Counted from the stretch's first letter, positions 1 through 7,987 are shown. The stretch: DNA of 48,810 bases from JASLCR01 sp964407405 (GCA_964407405.1 CAYOVH010000006.1:1-48810), one strand, 5' to 3'. Notes: generated by a model not told the origin, from the letters alone. Numbers and translations: made by a program.

Positions 1-62
1 CGGAACAAACCGCCAGGTGAACTGTCGGTAAACCAATATGCTTTATGGAGCAATCCCTTCAT
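1..62 (-). CDS. 5' end of an unknown protein, cut by window edge
   Basis: An ATG at 62 opens a frame that stays open to the window edge (about 20 residues, beginning MKGLLHKAYW). It was chosen because TTAAAT with an upstream TGC (an extended -10 shape) ends 7 nt before the ATG, the same leaderless layout seen at many other genes here. There is no Shine-Dalgarno site. Nothing can be said of function; it could also be chance. Confidence 0.3.
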   Translation of the reverse strand, partial: MKGLLHKAYWFTDSSPGGLF

Positions 63-110
63 AATTGCTATTTAAGCACGATTGGACGGATGGTGCAAGT
101 AAGCCACTAT

Positions 111-998
111 TTAGAATGCCCGGATAGGCCGCAGTCGATAATCCACACGAGATTTATCATAGGTACTTAACAGACCGTCGGAGAAACGCTGGCATTTAGC
201 ATAATATGTTGTATCCTCCGAAGATGACCAGTAGTAGTTACCCGGTGAGCTGGTGGTGAATCCACCAACCACGGCCTTCTGAGCATACAGAGCACTAAGT
301 TCGTCCTTGCTGGGCACAAACCAATCACTCTTACCCCCTCCCGTATAGGCAGTGGCTATTCGAGCAGCAATACCGCTTTCAGAACACCCCGAGATAATAT
401 CAGCCGTATTCTGCTTGCCGGTACCAATTGCAGTGCCATCTGCACCAGAGATAGATGTCCCATAACAGCCCCAAGTTACTTGAGGATCATTCCCGTCATT
501 CCACCCATTAGGTGCCGCCTCGAGATAGCGCCCCCAGCTCTGGACGGAGCCGGCATCATAGAAGATAATACCACCGCCAGGACCGGTGTCACCAATAGCA
601 TATGTCGTCGATGGGCCAGGTTCGTTATGCCCTGCACATACACCTTCACGCGGCTTTGTATTGTCACTAGAAACCATGAACCCAGAGACTCCGTTGCGAT
701 CGCTAGTCGCAGTCAGGCAGTAACTGCTACCAGTAGAAGTATACTGAAACGTAGTTCCTTTGCTAATGGTCAAACCTTGGTTGTTGTCGGCAGCGCTCGT
801 GGACGCAGGATAAGCTCCATTCTGGGCACGATCAATATCGAGTTGATCGGCTGCACTCTTCAGATCAGTCACTAGGGCAGCTCCTGCCGCTCGCTGTTGT
901 ATACCATTATAGGCAACTACACTTACCGCAACAAGGATTGCAATGACAGTGATTACTATAATAAGTTCAACGATCGTAAAGGCTTGTTGTTTTCGCAT
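111..998 (-). CDS. Type IV pilin-like protein with C-terminal DUF1566-type domain
   Basis: Predicted 295-aa surface protein. The N terminus MRKQQAFTIVELIIV is a class III prepilin signal: short basic leader, cleavage before Phe7, Glu at mature position 5, then a hydrophobic helix to about residue 30. Position -1 is Ala instead of the usual Gly. After a short pilin-like stretch (to about 120) comes a GGIIFYDAG...GRYLEAAP segment and a C-terminal SDWFVPSKDEL...YYWSSSE...RLRPIRAF segment typical of DUF1566/Lcl-C domains, known from adhesins. I infer a minor pilin tipped by a binding domain. A longer frame runs upstream to 1151, but the prepilin leader fixes the start at 998. It follows rpsI after a terminator; TATAAT at 1018-1023 and TATAAG at 1003-1008 are possible -10 boxes. 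Confidence 0.8.
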   Translation of the reverse strand: MRKQQAFTIVELIIVITVIAILVAVSVVAYNGIQQRAAGAALVTDLKSAADQLDIDRAQNGAYPASTSAADNNQGLTISKGTTFQYTSTGSSYCLTATSDRNGVSGFMVSSDNTKPREGVCAGHNEPGPSTTYAIGDTGPGGGIIFYDAGSVQSWGRYLEAAPNGWNDGNDPQVTWGCYGTSISGADGTAIGTGKQNTADIISGCSESGIAARIATAYTGGGKSDWFVPSKDELSALYAQKAVVGGFTTSSPGNYYWSSSEDTTYYAKCQRFSDGLLSTYDKSRVDYRLRPIRAF

Positions 999-1076
999 AG
1001 TACTTATACTTTTATTGATTATACCTCTATATAAAAAATAAGGCAACGCAGACGTCCCTACAATAGTATGAACACG

Positions 1077-1111
1077 AACAAAACAAATCACTCCGATCAA
1101 ATCGGAGTGAT
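1077..1111 (-). terminator. Terminator after rpsI
   Basis: A perfect 11-bp stem (1087-1097 with 1101-1111, loop of 3) is followed on the minus strand by TTGTTTTGTTC. It ends the infA-rpsI operon. Confidence 0.8.
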
Positions 1112-1128
1112 AGTTGTTTTTAAAGTGA

Positions 1129-1527
1129 TTAACGCTTCGAGAACTGCTCACGCTTACGAGCTGAGCGCAGGCCGTATTTCTTGCGTTCCTTTTCGCGTGG
1201 ATCGCGCTTGAGGAATTCAGCTTTTTTGAGTGTGCTACGCAGATCGCTGTGCTCGACGGTCAGTGCTTTTGCCATGCCGAGCTTGATAGCATCGACCTGT
1301 CCAGATACACCGCCGCCTGATACGAGTACACTGACGTCGTATTCTTTTTGCTTGTTGACAAGTGCGAGCGGATCAGTGATTTCTGCCAGAAGTGTTTTAT
1401 TACCGTCAAGATATTCTTCAGCAGGTTTGCTGTTGATTGTTACTTTGCCGCTACCCTTGTAGAGACGGACACGTGCTGTTGCACTTTTGCGCCGGCCGAG
1501 ACCGTAGGTGTATTTTGCTTCAGCCAT
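1129..1527 (-). CDS. rpsI: 30S ribosomal protein S9
   Basis: Protein of the 30S head whose C-terminal tail reaches the P-site tRNA. The 132-aa product has the family opening YGLGRRKSATARVRL, the central GGGVSGQ segment and the invariant basic end ...KKYGLRSARKREQFSKR with terminal Ser-Lys-Arg. It is the last gene of the operon; its start overlaps the rplM stop by one base, so the pair is probably translationally coupled. Confidence 0.98.
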   Translation of the reverse strand: MAEAKYTYGLGRRKSATARVRLYKGSGKVTINSKPAEEYLDGNKTLLAEITDPLALVNKQKEYDVSVLVSGGGVSGQVDAIKLGMAKALTVEHSDLRSTLKKAEFLKRDPREKERKKYGLRSARKREQFSKR

Positions 1528-1958
1528 TACTTTACCTCAACTTTCTCTGGTTTTTGCGCTGCATGTTCATGCTCGTCACCAGCGTACACCTTCAGTCGTT
1601 TCATACGATCGACTGAGAGTTTGTTTTTTGGCAACATGCCTTTGACGGCATTTTCGATGATTCGCTCTGGGAATTTCTCGCGAACTTCCTCGAGACGAGC
1701 GTCTTTGATACCACCAGGGAAGCCACTGTGGCGATAGTAGATTTTTTTGAGCTCTTTATCGCCAGTCACAACGGCTTTGTCGGCATTGATAACTACCACA
1801 TAGTCACCTCCATCAACGTGGGGCGTATAGGTCGGCTTATACTTACCGATCAAGTACTTAGCGATCTCTGTTGAGAGACGGCCGAGTGGCGCTTCCGAGG
1901 CGTCGATCAGTACCCAGCGGCGGGTAACCTCAGCGGGCTTTTGACTAAACGTTTTCAT
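1527..1958 (-). CDS. rplM: 50S ribosomal protein L13
   Basis: Early-assembly 50S protein. The 143-aa sequence shows the L13 landmarks RRWVLIDASEAPLGRLST, DYVVVINADK and the GMLPKN(K)L motif before the C terminus. The C-terminal tail after about residue 125 (GDEHEHAAQKPEKVEVK) is charged. It lies between rplQ and rpsI, joining the usual rplM-rpsI pair onto the alpha operon. Confidence 0.98.
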   Translation of the reverse strand: MKTFSQKPAEVTRRWVLIDASEAPLGRLSTEIAKYLIGKYKPTYTPHVDGGDYVVVINADKAVVTGDKELKKIYYRHSGFPGGIKDARLEEVREKFPERIIENAVKGMLPKNKLSVDRMKRLKVYAGDEHEHAAQKPEKVEVK

Positions 1959-2372
1959 TTATTTAGCCTCCTTTTTTGCTGGAACTTTGACGGCAGGTGT
2001 TTCTGCTGACTTAAGCTCATCTACAAAGCTAATGGTCGCCATTTGTGCACCGTCGCCAACACGAATGCGAGTGCGCTCGATGCGGACATGACCTGATGTG
2101 CGGCCGCTCAGCTGTGGTGCGATTTCATCAACGAGCTTGAAGGCTGCTGCCTGTGTGCTCAACTTTGCGATAACCGCGCGTCGATTTGCCAGGTCGCCTT
2201 TTTTAGCTTTGGTAATTACTTTTTCGATATAGCGTGAAAGTTCTTTGGCTTTGGGAAGCGTTGTCTCGATCTTGCCGTGCTCGACAAGGCTCGTAGCGAG
2301 CCCTTTGAGAAGTGCTCGGCGTTGATCACGCTCGCGACCAAACTTTCGTCCTTTGTATCCGTGTCGATGCAT
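1959..2372 (-). CDS. rplQ: 50S ribosomal protein L17
   Basis: 50S protein near the exit tunnel. 137 aa, starting MHRHGYKGRKFGRERDQRRALLKGLATSL, a clear L17 signature, with the mid-protein helix KAKELSRYIEKVITKAK. A Lys/Ala/Glu tail of about 20 residues extends past the core. The stop of rpoA and the ATG of rplQ are adjacent, as in the classical alpha operon. Confidence 0.98.
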   Translation of the reverse strand: MHRHGYKGRKFGRERDQRRALLKGLATSLVEHGKIETTLPKAKELSRYIEKVITKAKKGDLANRRAVIAKLSTQAAAFKLVDEIAPQLSGRTSGHVRIERTRIRVGDGAQMATISFVDELKSAETPAVKVPAKKEAK

Positions 2373-3296
2373 CTAAAGCTCCAGTTCCGCCAACTTATCT
2401 TTGACTTCATCAAGTGCTTTTGAGCCAAAGCCTTTGAGCTCGCGCAGATCTTGCTCAGACAATGTGACGAGATCCTGTACAGTGCGGATATCGTTATTAA
2501 CGAGTGCGTTTGCAGTGCGGGCACTGAGGTTGAGTTCCTCGATAGCCGTATTCAGCTCATTGGTCTCATCGTCCTGAGTTTGACCAGGAGTTGGGGCGGC
2601 TTCGACAGTTGTGCTGCCAGCAAGTGCAGTGTACTGATTGACCAGAATAGCCGCAGCTTCTTCAAAAGCTTCTTTTGGTGATACGGCACCGTCTGTCTCA
2701 ATAGTTAGAGCTAGTTTGTCGAGATTGGTGTCTTGACCAACACGGGTGCCATCTACCTTGTAGCGGACACGAAGTACCGGGCTAAAGACGGCATCAAGTG
2801 CAATCATATCGCTGTGAAGACGATTTTGGCTGCTATCTTCGATAGTACGATAGCCGCGGCCAGCTTCGACAACGAGATCCATTGCAAATGTTGCTTTTGG
2901 ATCATCGATTGTTGCGATGACTTGGTCTGGATTGATGACCTCAACGTCGGCAGTTGTCTTGATGTCTTTTGCGGTTACTTCACCCGCGCCCTTCTTTTCG
3001 AGGCGCAGTTCAACTGGCTCCTCGCCGTGGACAAGCAGGTGAACATTTTTAAGGTTGAGCATGATGTCGACAACATCTTCTTTGATGCCTTTGACAGTCG
3101 TAAACTCATGTGTCGCTCCTTCGACGCGAAACGCGACGATTGCACCACCGCGGATGCTCGAAAGCAATACGCGGCGCAGGCTATTGCCAAGAGTGTTGCC
3201 ATAGCCAGCGTGAAGTGGCTCAATGATGAATGTTGCGCTCGTCTTTGAGTGCTCATCAATGCTCGCTAGTGCAGGGTTTGAAATTAGGTTTGCCAT
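2373..3296 (-). CDS. rpoA: DNA-directed RNA polymerase subunit alpha
   Basis: Scaffold subunit whose dimer assembles beta and beta'. The 307-aa product has the N-terminal domain (FIIEPLHAGYGNTLGNSLRRVLLSS at about 23-47) and an intact C-terminal domain (about 248-307, ending in helix-hairpin-helix residues LKGFGSKALDEVKDKL). The linker around 230-245 is acidic and rich in Thr/Pro/Gln. A retained CTD implies that UP-element or activator contacts are possible. It lies between rpsD and rplQ; AAGGAGAAAAGAACC precedes the ATG. Confidence 0.98.
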   Translation of the reverse strand: MANLISNPALASIDEHSKTSATFIIEPLHAGYGNTLGNSLRRVLLSSIRGGAIVAFRVEGATHEFTTVKGIKEDVVDIMLNLKNVHLLVHGEEPVELRLEKKGAGEVTAKDIKTTADVEVINPDQVIATIDDPKATFAMDLVVEAGRGYRTIEDSSQNRLHSDMIALDAVFSPVLRVRYKVDGTRVGQDTNLDKLALTIETDGAVSPKEAFEEAAAILVNQYTALAGSTTVEAAPTPGQTQDDETNELNTAIEELNLSARTANALVNNDIRTVQDLVTLSEQDLRELKGFGSKALDEVKDKLAELEL

Positions 3297-3314
3297 GGTT
3301 CTTTTCTCCTTACC

Positions 3315-3932
3315 TTAGCGTGAGTAGTACTCGACAATTAGTTGTTCATTGATATCTGCTTCAGCTTCTTCGCGCTTAGGTAGGCCCGTAACGCTGATAG
3401 TCAGTTTCTTTGGATCGCTCTTTAGCCAGCTCAAAGGGCCTTGGACTGTGTTGCCGTAGACTTCGTTGATCTGGGTAAAGTAGCCGTTTTTGGCTGATTT
3501 TTCACGGACGGCAATCTCATCGCCGGGTTTTAGTCGGATTGATGGGATATCGACACGGCGACCGTTGAGCATGAAGTTTCCATGCGAGACCAATTGGCGG
3601 GCGCCGCGACGGCTGACTGCAAAGCCAGCTCGGTACACTGCGTTATCAAGACGAAGCTCGAGTAGTTGCAAGAGGTTTTCGCCAGCGAGGCCATCACGAC
3701 GAGTTGCTTCTTTCATCAGTCGAGCGAATGGCTTTTCAAGTAGGCCATACGTGCGGCGGACTTTTTGCTTTTCGCGTAGCTGCGTCTGATAGAGGCTTGG
3801 TTTGCTCATGCGACCATGGGCATGTTGTCCGGGAATACCAGTCTTTTTCACCATGATCTTGTGAGCCTTTGGATGAAGCGCATAGCCTTCACGGCGAGAC
3901 TGCTTCACGATCGGGGAACGATCTCGTGCCAT
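3315..3932 (-). CDS. rpsD: 30S ribosomal protein S4, cysteine-free form
   Basis: 30S assembly initiator, also a translational regulator in E. coli. 205 aa beginning MARDRSPIVKQSRREG, with the S4 RNA-binding domain (RLDNAVYRAGFAVSRRGARQL at about 95-115). The cysteines that bind zinc in the C+ form are absent. The frame extends to 3971, but ATG at 3932 has an AAAGGAG site in front and matches the family start. The rpsK stop is one base upstream. Confidence 0.97.
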   Translation of the reverse strand: MARDRSPIVKQSRREGYALHPKAHKIMVKKTGIPGQHAHGRMSKPSLYQTQLREKQKVRRTYGLLEKPFARLMKEATRRDGLAGENLLQLLELRLDNAVYRAGFAVSRRGARQLVSHGNFMLNGRRVDIPSIRLKPGDEIAVREKSAKNGYFTQINEVYGNTVQGPLSWLKSDPKKLTISVTGLPKREEAEADINEQLIVEYYSR

Positions 3933-3933
3933 A

Positions 3934-4362
3934 CTATACTCTCCTTTGCTTGCGTGGGCGGACACCACCATGGGGTACGCCAGTCACGTCTTTGATGCTG
4001 TCGACTTGCATGTCAAAAGCTGATACAGCGCGGATCGCGGCATCGCGACCAAGGCCGACACCTTTGACAAATACGTCGATGTTTTTCATGCCGTGCAATG
4101 ACTTTGCCAGCTCAGCGGCCTTTTCAGCAGCGACTTGAGCGGCATACGCCGTACCCTTTTTACTGCCGCGGAAGCCACAGGCACCAGCGCTTGAGGCACA
4201 CAGTACGGCGCCTTTTTTGTCGGTAAATGTGATGATTGTGTTGTTGAAGCTCGCTTGCACATGCATTTGACCGGCTGGGACAGCACGGCGCTGCTTTTTG
4301 CGAGATACTTTTGCAGCTGGCGCAGCAGGAGCGTCAGTGCTTGGTGTTGTTAGTTCTGCCAT
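3934..4362 (-). CDS. rpsK: 30S ribosomal protein S11
   Basis: Protein of the 30S platform. 142 aa with the S11 hallmarks VQASFNNTIITFTDKKG, SSAGACGFRGSKKGTAYAAQ and the C-terminal VTGVPHGGVRPRKQRRV. The N-terminal 25 residues are Ala/Pro-rich and longer than in E. coli. It sits between rpsM and rpsD; GGAAAGGAGTAAACAG precedes the ATG. Confidence 0.98.
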   Translation of the reverse strand: MAELTTPSTDAPAAPAAKVSRKKQRRAVPAGQMHVQASFNNTIITFTDKKGAVLCASSAGACGFRGSKKGTAYAAQVAAEKAAELAKSLHGMKNIDVFVKGVGLGRDAAIRAVSAFDMQVDSIKDVTGVPHGGVRPRKQRRV

Positions 4363-4380
4363 AGTCTGTTTACTCCTTTC

Positions 4381-4767
4381 CTACGTCTTTGATGCTGCTT
4401 TTGGTTGTGCGCCGCCGACAGCGATAGCGCGGCCCTTACGAGTTCGTGCATTCGTACGAGTACGCTGTCCTTTTGTCGGTAGACCTGCCTTGTGGCGGAG
4501 GCCACGGTAGGCATTGATGTCTTTAAGACGCTTGATATTGTTTGTTACGAGACGTTGGAGATCGCCTTCGGTAGTGTAGTCACGATCGACTATTTCACGA
4601 ATGCGCTGTTCTTCAGCCTCGGTGAGATCTTTCACCCGAGTGGTCGGCTCAATCTTGGCCGCCGCAAGGATGTCTCCAGCAAACTTCGGACCGATACCAT
4701 ATATGTAGGTAAGAGCGATCTGAACTTGCTTCTCTGATGGGATTGTTACCCCAGCAATTCGAGCCAT
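4381..4767 (-). CDS. rpsM: 30S ribosomal protein S13
   Basis: 30S head protein that contacts the P-site tRNA and bridges to the 50S subunit. 128 aa with MARIAGVTIPSEKQVQIALTYIYGIG, RLVTNNIKRLKDINAYRGLRHKAGLP and the basic tail GQRTRTNARTRKG. rpmJ ends 2 nt upstream and rpsK follows, the standard order. Confidence 0.98.
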   Translation of the reverse strand: MARIAGVTIPSEKQVQIALTYIYGIGPKFAGDILAAAKIEPTTRVKDLTEAEEQRIREIVDRDYTTEGDLQRLVTNNIKRLKDINAYRGLRHKAGLPTKGQRTRTNARTRKGRAIAVGGAQPKAASKT

Positions 4768-4769
4768 GC

Positions 4770-4886
4770 TTAACCCTGCCTTTGCTTATTCTTAGGTTTT
4801 TTCTTGTTGATAACGCGCAAGCGGCCTTTGCGGCGGACTAGCTGGTCATCAGGACTGATTTTTTTCACACTTGCACGAACTTTCAT
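4770..4886 (-). CDS. rpmJ: 50S ribosomal protein L36, cysteine-free form
   Basis: A 38-aa ORF beginning MKVRASVKKIS and ending NKQRQG, exactly the L36 framework. The zinc-ribbon Cys/His positions are replaced: SPDD stands where C-x-x-C is usual, and the C-terminal Cys/His are also missing. This is the zinc-independent C- type. Its place between infA and rpsM is the normal rpmJ position. It is too short for most ORF cut-offs. Confidence 0.95.
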   Translation of the reverse strand: MKVRASVKKISPDDQLVRRKGRLRVINKKKPKNKQRQG

Positions 4887-4957
4887 AGTGTCTCAAAAAT
4901 CCTTTCGTTTGACTGTCCTAAAGGTGTTAACCTATAGATTAGTTAATATTTTGTGAG

Positions 4958-5203
4958 CTATGCCGCTTGCGGCGGTCGCTCGTCTCGCAGGCGGAAGCTG
5001 ATTCGTCCCTTTGTGAGGTCATAAGGGGTCATCTCAACTTCTACCTTATCGCCCGGCACCAGACGGATATAGTGCTTGCGCATTTTGCCGCTGATGTGAG
5101 CGATAATTGTATGGCCATTCGCAAGTTCCACCTTGAATTGGGTATTAGGCAGTGCTTCGACCACCTTGCCTTCCATCTTGATGACTTCCTTTTGACTCGC
5201 CAT
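4958..5203 (-). CDS. infA: Translation initiation factor IF-1
   Basis: IF-1 blocks the A site of the 30S subunit during initiation. 81 aa, a single OB-fold: VIKMEGKVVEALPNTQFKVEL, GHTIIAHISGKMRKHYIRLVPGD, VEVEMTPYDLTKGRISFR, about ten residues longer than the E. coli protein. It is the first gene of the operon. A proximal -10 (5219-5224) puts the RNA start only about 10 nt before the ATG with no Shine-Dalgarno site; a distal promoter gives a longer leader. Confidence 0.98.
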   Translation of the reverse strand: MASQKEVIKMEGKVVEALPNTQFKVELANGHTIIAHISGKMRKHYIRLVPGDKVEVEMTPYDLTKGRISFRLRDERPPQAA

Positions 5204-5218
5204 AAATTACAATTGTCA

Positions 5219-5247
5219 ATTATACAGCAAAAGGTATCTGGTCGCAA
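5219..5247 (-). promoter_or_regulatory. Proximal promoter of infA
   Basis: TTGCGA (5242-5247) and TATAAT (5219-5224) with a 17-bp spacer. The predicted start is about 10 nt before the infA ATG. Confidence 0.7.
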
Positions 5248-5261
5248 GCGTTATTTAAGAT

Positions 5262-5294
5262 ATTTTCATGAGGTTTTAGCCAACTCATGAAAAT
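5262..5294 (-). other. Leader hairpin of the infA operon
   Basis: A perfect 11-bp inverted repeat (5262-5272 with 5284-5294, loop of 11) in the RNA made from the distal infA promoter. No T-run follows, so it looks like a leader structure rather than a terminator. Confidence 0.5.
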
Positions 5295-5316
5295 GAGATC
5301 ATGTACTAATAATTCC

Positions 5317-5344
5317 ATTGTAGCGAAAACTACGGTAGGGTCAA
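5317..5344 (-). promoter_or_regulatory. Distal promoter of the infA-rpsI operon
   Basis: TTGACC (5339-5344) and TACAAT (5317-5322) with a 16-bp spacer, reading towards infA. The 5' UTR would be about 105 nt and contain the hairpin at 5262-5294. Confidence 0.65.
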
Positions 5345-5355
5345 GTATTGAAATT

Positions 5356-5790
5356 GGGCGGGGATGCGTAATGAAGCATCCCCGCCCGTACCGATATGTT
5401 CTTTACCCCTTCGAAGGTTGCGACTGTGTGACAGTATGAGAGTTCTCAATCGGCAACGTTAGCCCTCGTCACAATAGATATTTCGCCCTTTAAGAGCGTA
5501 GGAGCGTGCCTGCGTCCATTAGTTGGCTCGTCCAGACTTACTAGAATGCTGGCCCTTTGGTTGCGGTATGGCAAAAAATTCTTGCCACCGTCTCATTTCG
5601 GACAGGACTTCCACCTTGCTTCGTAGCAGATGGCCATCTTGCATGCCATCCGATGAGTGCGCAGCTCTTTGCCGCGTCTTGGCCTGAAAGCTTTGCGTTG
5701 ACCAACTTTTCAGCTGCGTCTCGCAGTTCTTTCAGGCGGCGAACCTCGTCTTTCTGTTCAGTTACCTTTGTTGTCCATCCGACGTTCGCT
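5356..5790 (-). ncRNA. Candidate structured RNA of unknown class, about 430 nt
   Basis: No convincing protein fills the 600 bp between infA and the sortase, yet the stretch is full of inverted repeats: a 9-bp stem (5682-5690/5729-5737) enclosing the hairpin 5714-5726; a stem 5417-5421/5453-5457 enclosing hairpins 5423-5435 and 5437-5448, a three-way-junction layout; a hairpin 5565-5589; and a perfect 12-bp GC-rich stem at the end (5356-5367/5376-5387). An extended -10 (TGC TATATT, 5797-5805) faces it on the minus strand, giving a start near 5790. I looked for tmRNA (tag ending in ALAA, CCA end), RNase P (GAGGAAAGTCC core) and SRP landmarks and found none that fit. A minus frame without a good start (5541-5818, coiled-coil-like) is the alternative reading. 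Confidence 0.5.
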
Positions 5791-5796
5791 GGAAAT

Positions 5797-5805
5797 AATA
5801 TAGCA
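5797..5805 (-). promoter_or_regulatory. Extended -10 for the candidate RNA
   Basis: TGC TATATT on the minus strand, just past the sortase stop. A TTGACT lies too close (9 bp) to serve as its -35 box. Confidence 0.4.
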
Positions 5806-5809
5806 GGCC

Positions 5810-6502
5810 TCAGTCAATAAGTACAGCACGGACCATGACGCGTTTGTCGAATTGGCCGAGCTTCGGTACATAATTGCCAGCGCAGGTGATAAGACTGAGG
5901 CCTTCTTTGGTCTCATCGACTGATTGCATCATTTGCTTCATACCGTATTTGTTGACGTCTGAGAGCGACATAGTGACATTGCTGACGACACGATAGGTAA
6001 AACGCTTACCGTCGCCGCGCTCCACGACGATATCATCGCCTTTCTCGATCTTGTAGAGATTTGCAAAGATTCCTTCGCGAGTGTAACCGCCATTGTGGGC
6101 GTCAATCAGCACGGCACCATAACCGTTTCCAGGAGTCATACTTTTTTCATACCAGGCGGCATCAGAAATGTTACTTGGTGTGCCGAGGACATTATTTTTG
6201 TCGACGCCAACTGGAAATACCCGAGTCTTGCCTATATCGAGTGCTGGGATCGAAATATAGCGCGGATGTGTCGGGGGCACAGTGTGGTCATTAATATCAC
6301 TTTTGGTAACTTCCTTTTCGCTAATCCCCGGGGCAACAGCGATCGCACGAGTGATTGGTACAGGCGGCATCTTGCCGGTCGTATACCATAGGTATGCATA
6401 CCATGTGCTGACTGCAACAAGGACTGCAAGAATAACAAGGAGGAACCAAAGCCACAGGTGTGAACTCCTTTTGCGATTGATCATAAGCCCACGTGGTGAC
6501 AT
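5810..6502 (-). CDS. Sortase family transpeptidase (class E/F-like)
   Basis: Membrane-bound cysteine transpeptidase that joins surface proteins to the cell wall. 230 aa: cytoplasmic tail, one TM helix at about 15-40 and an extracellular catalytic domain. The triad is visible as His136 (LIDAHNG), Cys207 (SLITCAG) and Arg221 (FDKRVMVRA). It reads in the gap between secY and infA where adk and map normally lie. A likely substrate in this window is the Asp-box protein at 42033-43817, whose tail carries APNSG. An alternative start is Met7. Confidence 0.88.
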   Translation of the reverse strand: MSPRGLMINRKRSSHLWLWFLLVILAVLVAVSTWYAYLWYTTGKMPPVPITRAIAVAPGISEKEVTKSDINDHTVPPTHPRYISIPALDIGKTRVFPVGVDKNNVLGTPSNISDAAWYEKSMTPGNGYGAVLIDAHNGGYTREGIFANLYKIEKGDDIVVERGDGKRFTYRVVSNVTMSLSDVNKYGMKQMMQSVDETKEGLSLITCAGNYVPKLGQFDKRVMVRAVLID

Positions 6503-6515
6503 TTCTTGACCCTTA

Positions 6516-7934
6516 TTATTTATAGTCGTCGTAAGTTACCATCAGTGCTCGGGAGTTGATCTGACGCAGGCTTTCAAGTGCAACTGCCACGACGATCAGG
6601 ACGCCAGTACCACCGATCGCCAGCTGGCCATTTGTATCATTGAAGCCGAAGAGATACAGTACATATTCGGCAATATACGGCATGACTGCGATAAGTCCGA
6701 GCACTAGAGATCCGAAAAGGATCAGGCGGTTCATGGTACGCGATAGGTACTTCTCAGTCTGAATACCGGGACGAACACCCTCGATGAAACCACCTTGTTT
6801 CTGTAGGTTCTCGGCAATCTCATTTGAGTTAAAGATAATGCCGGTGTAAAAATAGGTAAATGCGATCACCAGGATAAAGTAGAGCGCTGGATAGATAAAT
6901 GCCGTCCAGCCTTGGGTGGCAAAGTTGCTTGGATCTGGTGTCGAGAACCATGTTGTCAGATTTGTCGCAAGTGTTTGATATTGAGGGTTATTAGTGGCTT
7001 TTAGCACCTGGCCGACAAATGTTGGGAGGCTCAGGAAAGCGACAGCAAAGATGACCGGGATGACGCCTGCGGCAATCATCTTCATAGGCAAGATGCTCTT
7101 GACGCCCCCGTAGCTGCTATTGCCTTGGACGCGCTTGGCGTAATTTATCGTCACGACGCGCTGAGCCTCATTCACTTTGACGAGTATATAAAGGACGATG
7201 AGCGACAGCAGACCAACGATAAGGAATATCCAGAATGCCAGAGGGTTGACAGGCAGAGTAAACCAATTGAAGATATGTAAGCTGCCTGCTGATGTATTGA
7301 AGAGGTTCTGTACGAAGAATTCTCCAAAGCTCGGTATTTGGCTGACAATACCAGCAAAAATCAATAGAGATAGCCCGTTGCCGACACCCTGCTCAGTCAT
7401 GATCTCTCCAAGCCACATAAGAAGCATTGAACCGGCTGTCATGGCGCTGACGGCAATCGTCCACTGCCACAGAGTCGGATCGCTAAGGACTGCTGAATTG
7501 CTTGCTAAAATAGACTGTCGGAGGATATAAATAAAAGCGATTGATTGGACGATCGCCAGGGGCAGAGTGATAATACGCGTCCATTGCTGTATCTTGCGAC
7601 GACCTGATTCACCATCTTTGTGAAGCTCCTCAAGACGTGGAACAGCTTTTGTCAGGAGCTGGGTGATAATGCTAGCGGTAATGAATGGACTAAGGCCAAC
7701 AAGAACAATCGAGAAACTGGCTAGGCTACCGCCTGATAGTAGATTGAGAAAGCCGCCAAAGTCAGAGCCGGAAATCATTGTGCTGACTACTTGCTTGAGC
7801 TGTGTCGGATCTGCGAGTGGCACTGGAATGTGTGCCAAGAATCGATAGATAACAACGAGGCCGAGAATTACCAACAGCCTTTTGCGCATGTCGCCATTTT
7901 TTAGTGACTTAAAAATAGTTTTCCAGTTCATCAT
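6516..7934 (-). CDS. secY: Protein translocase subunit SecY
   Basis: Channel subunit of the Sec translocon. 472 aa with about ten TM helices; landmarks are the N-terminal amphipathic helix before LLVILGLVVIYRFLAHIPVP, the plug-region GGSLASFSIVLVGLSPFI, GEIMTEQGVGNGLSLLI, and the cytosolic loop EIAENLQKQGGFIEGVRPG. It is about 30 residues longer than in E. coli. It is separated from rplO by a terminator and a small DNA-binding-type gene, so it is not simply the end of the spc operon. The start may be Met1 or Met2. Confidence 0.97.
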   Translation of the reverse strand: MMNWKTIFKSLKNGDMRKRLLVILGLVVIYRFLAHIPVPLADPTQLKQVVSTMISGSDFGGFLNLLSGGSLASFSIVLVGLSPFITASIITQLLTKAVPRLEELHKDGESGRRKIQQWTRIITLPLAIVQSIAFIYILRQSILASNSAVLSDPTLWQWTIAVSAMTAGSMLLMWLGEIMTEQGVGNGLSLLIFAGIVSQIPSFGEFFVQNLFNTSAGSLHIFNWFTLPVNPLAFWIFLIVGLLSLIVLYILVKVNEAQRVVTINYAKRVQGNSSYGGVKSILPMKMIAAGVIPVIFAVAFLSLPTFVGQVLKATNNPQYQTLATNLTTWFSTPDPSNFATQGWTAFIYPALYFILVIAFTYFYTGIIFNSNEIAENLQKQGGFIEGVRPGIQTEKYLSRTMNRLILFGSLVLGLIAVMPYIAEYVLYLFGFNDTNGQLAIGGTGVLIVVAVALESLRQINSRALMVTYDDYK

Positions 7935-7987
7935 AAAAGTAATAACCTTTTGTTTCTTATAGCCTCTCTTAGAAATTCAATTCTAAT

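Noticed and set aside
5356..5790. Assignment of the RNA candidate to tmRNA, RNase P or SRP RNA
   Set aside because: No tag ORF ending in ALAA or CCA end, no GAGGAAAGTCC-type core (only a loose GGTGGAAGTCC), and no GGAAGGAAGCAGC-type SRP loop.
5541..5818. Minus-strand frame with a short coiled-coil-like stretch in the same region
   Set aside because: It has no ATG/GTG/TTG with a ribosome site, overlaps the sortase end, and the second half is not protein-like; kept only as the alternative to an RNA gene.
5557..5820. Plus-strand ORF of 87 codons between infA and the sortase
   Set aside because: It is antisense to the stem-rich region, has no ribosome site or promoter, and its composition is not protein-like.
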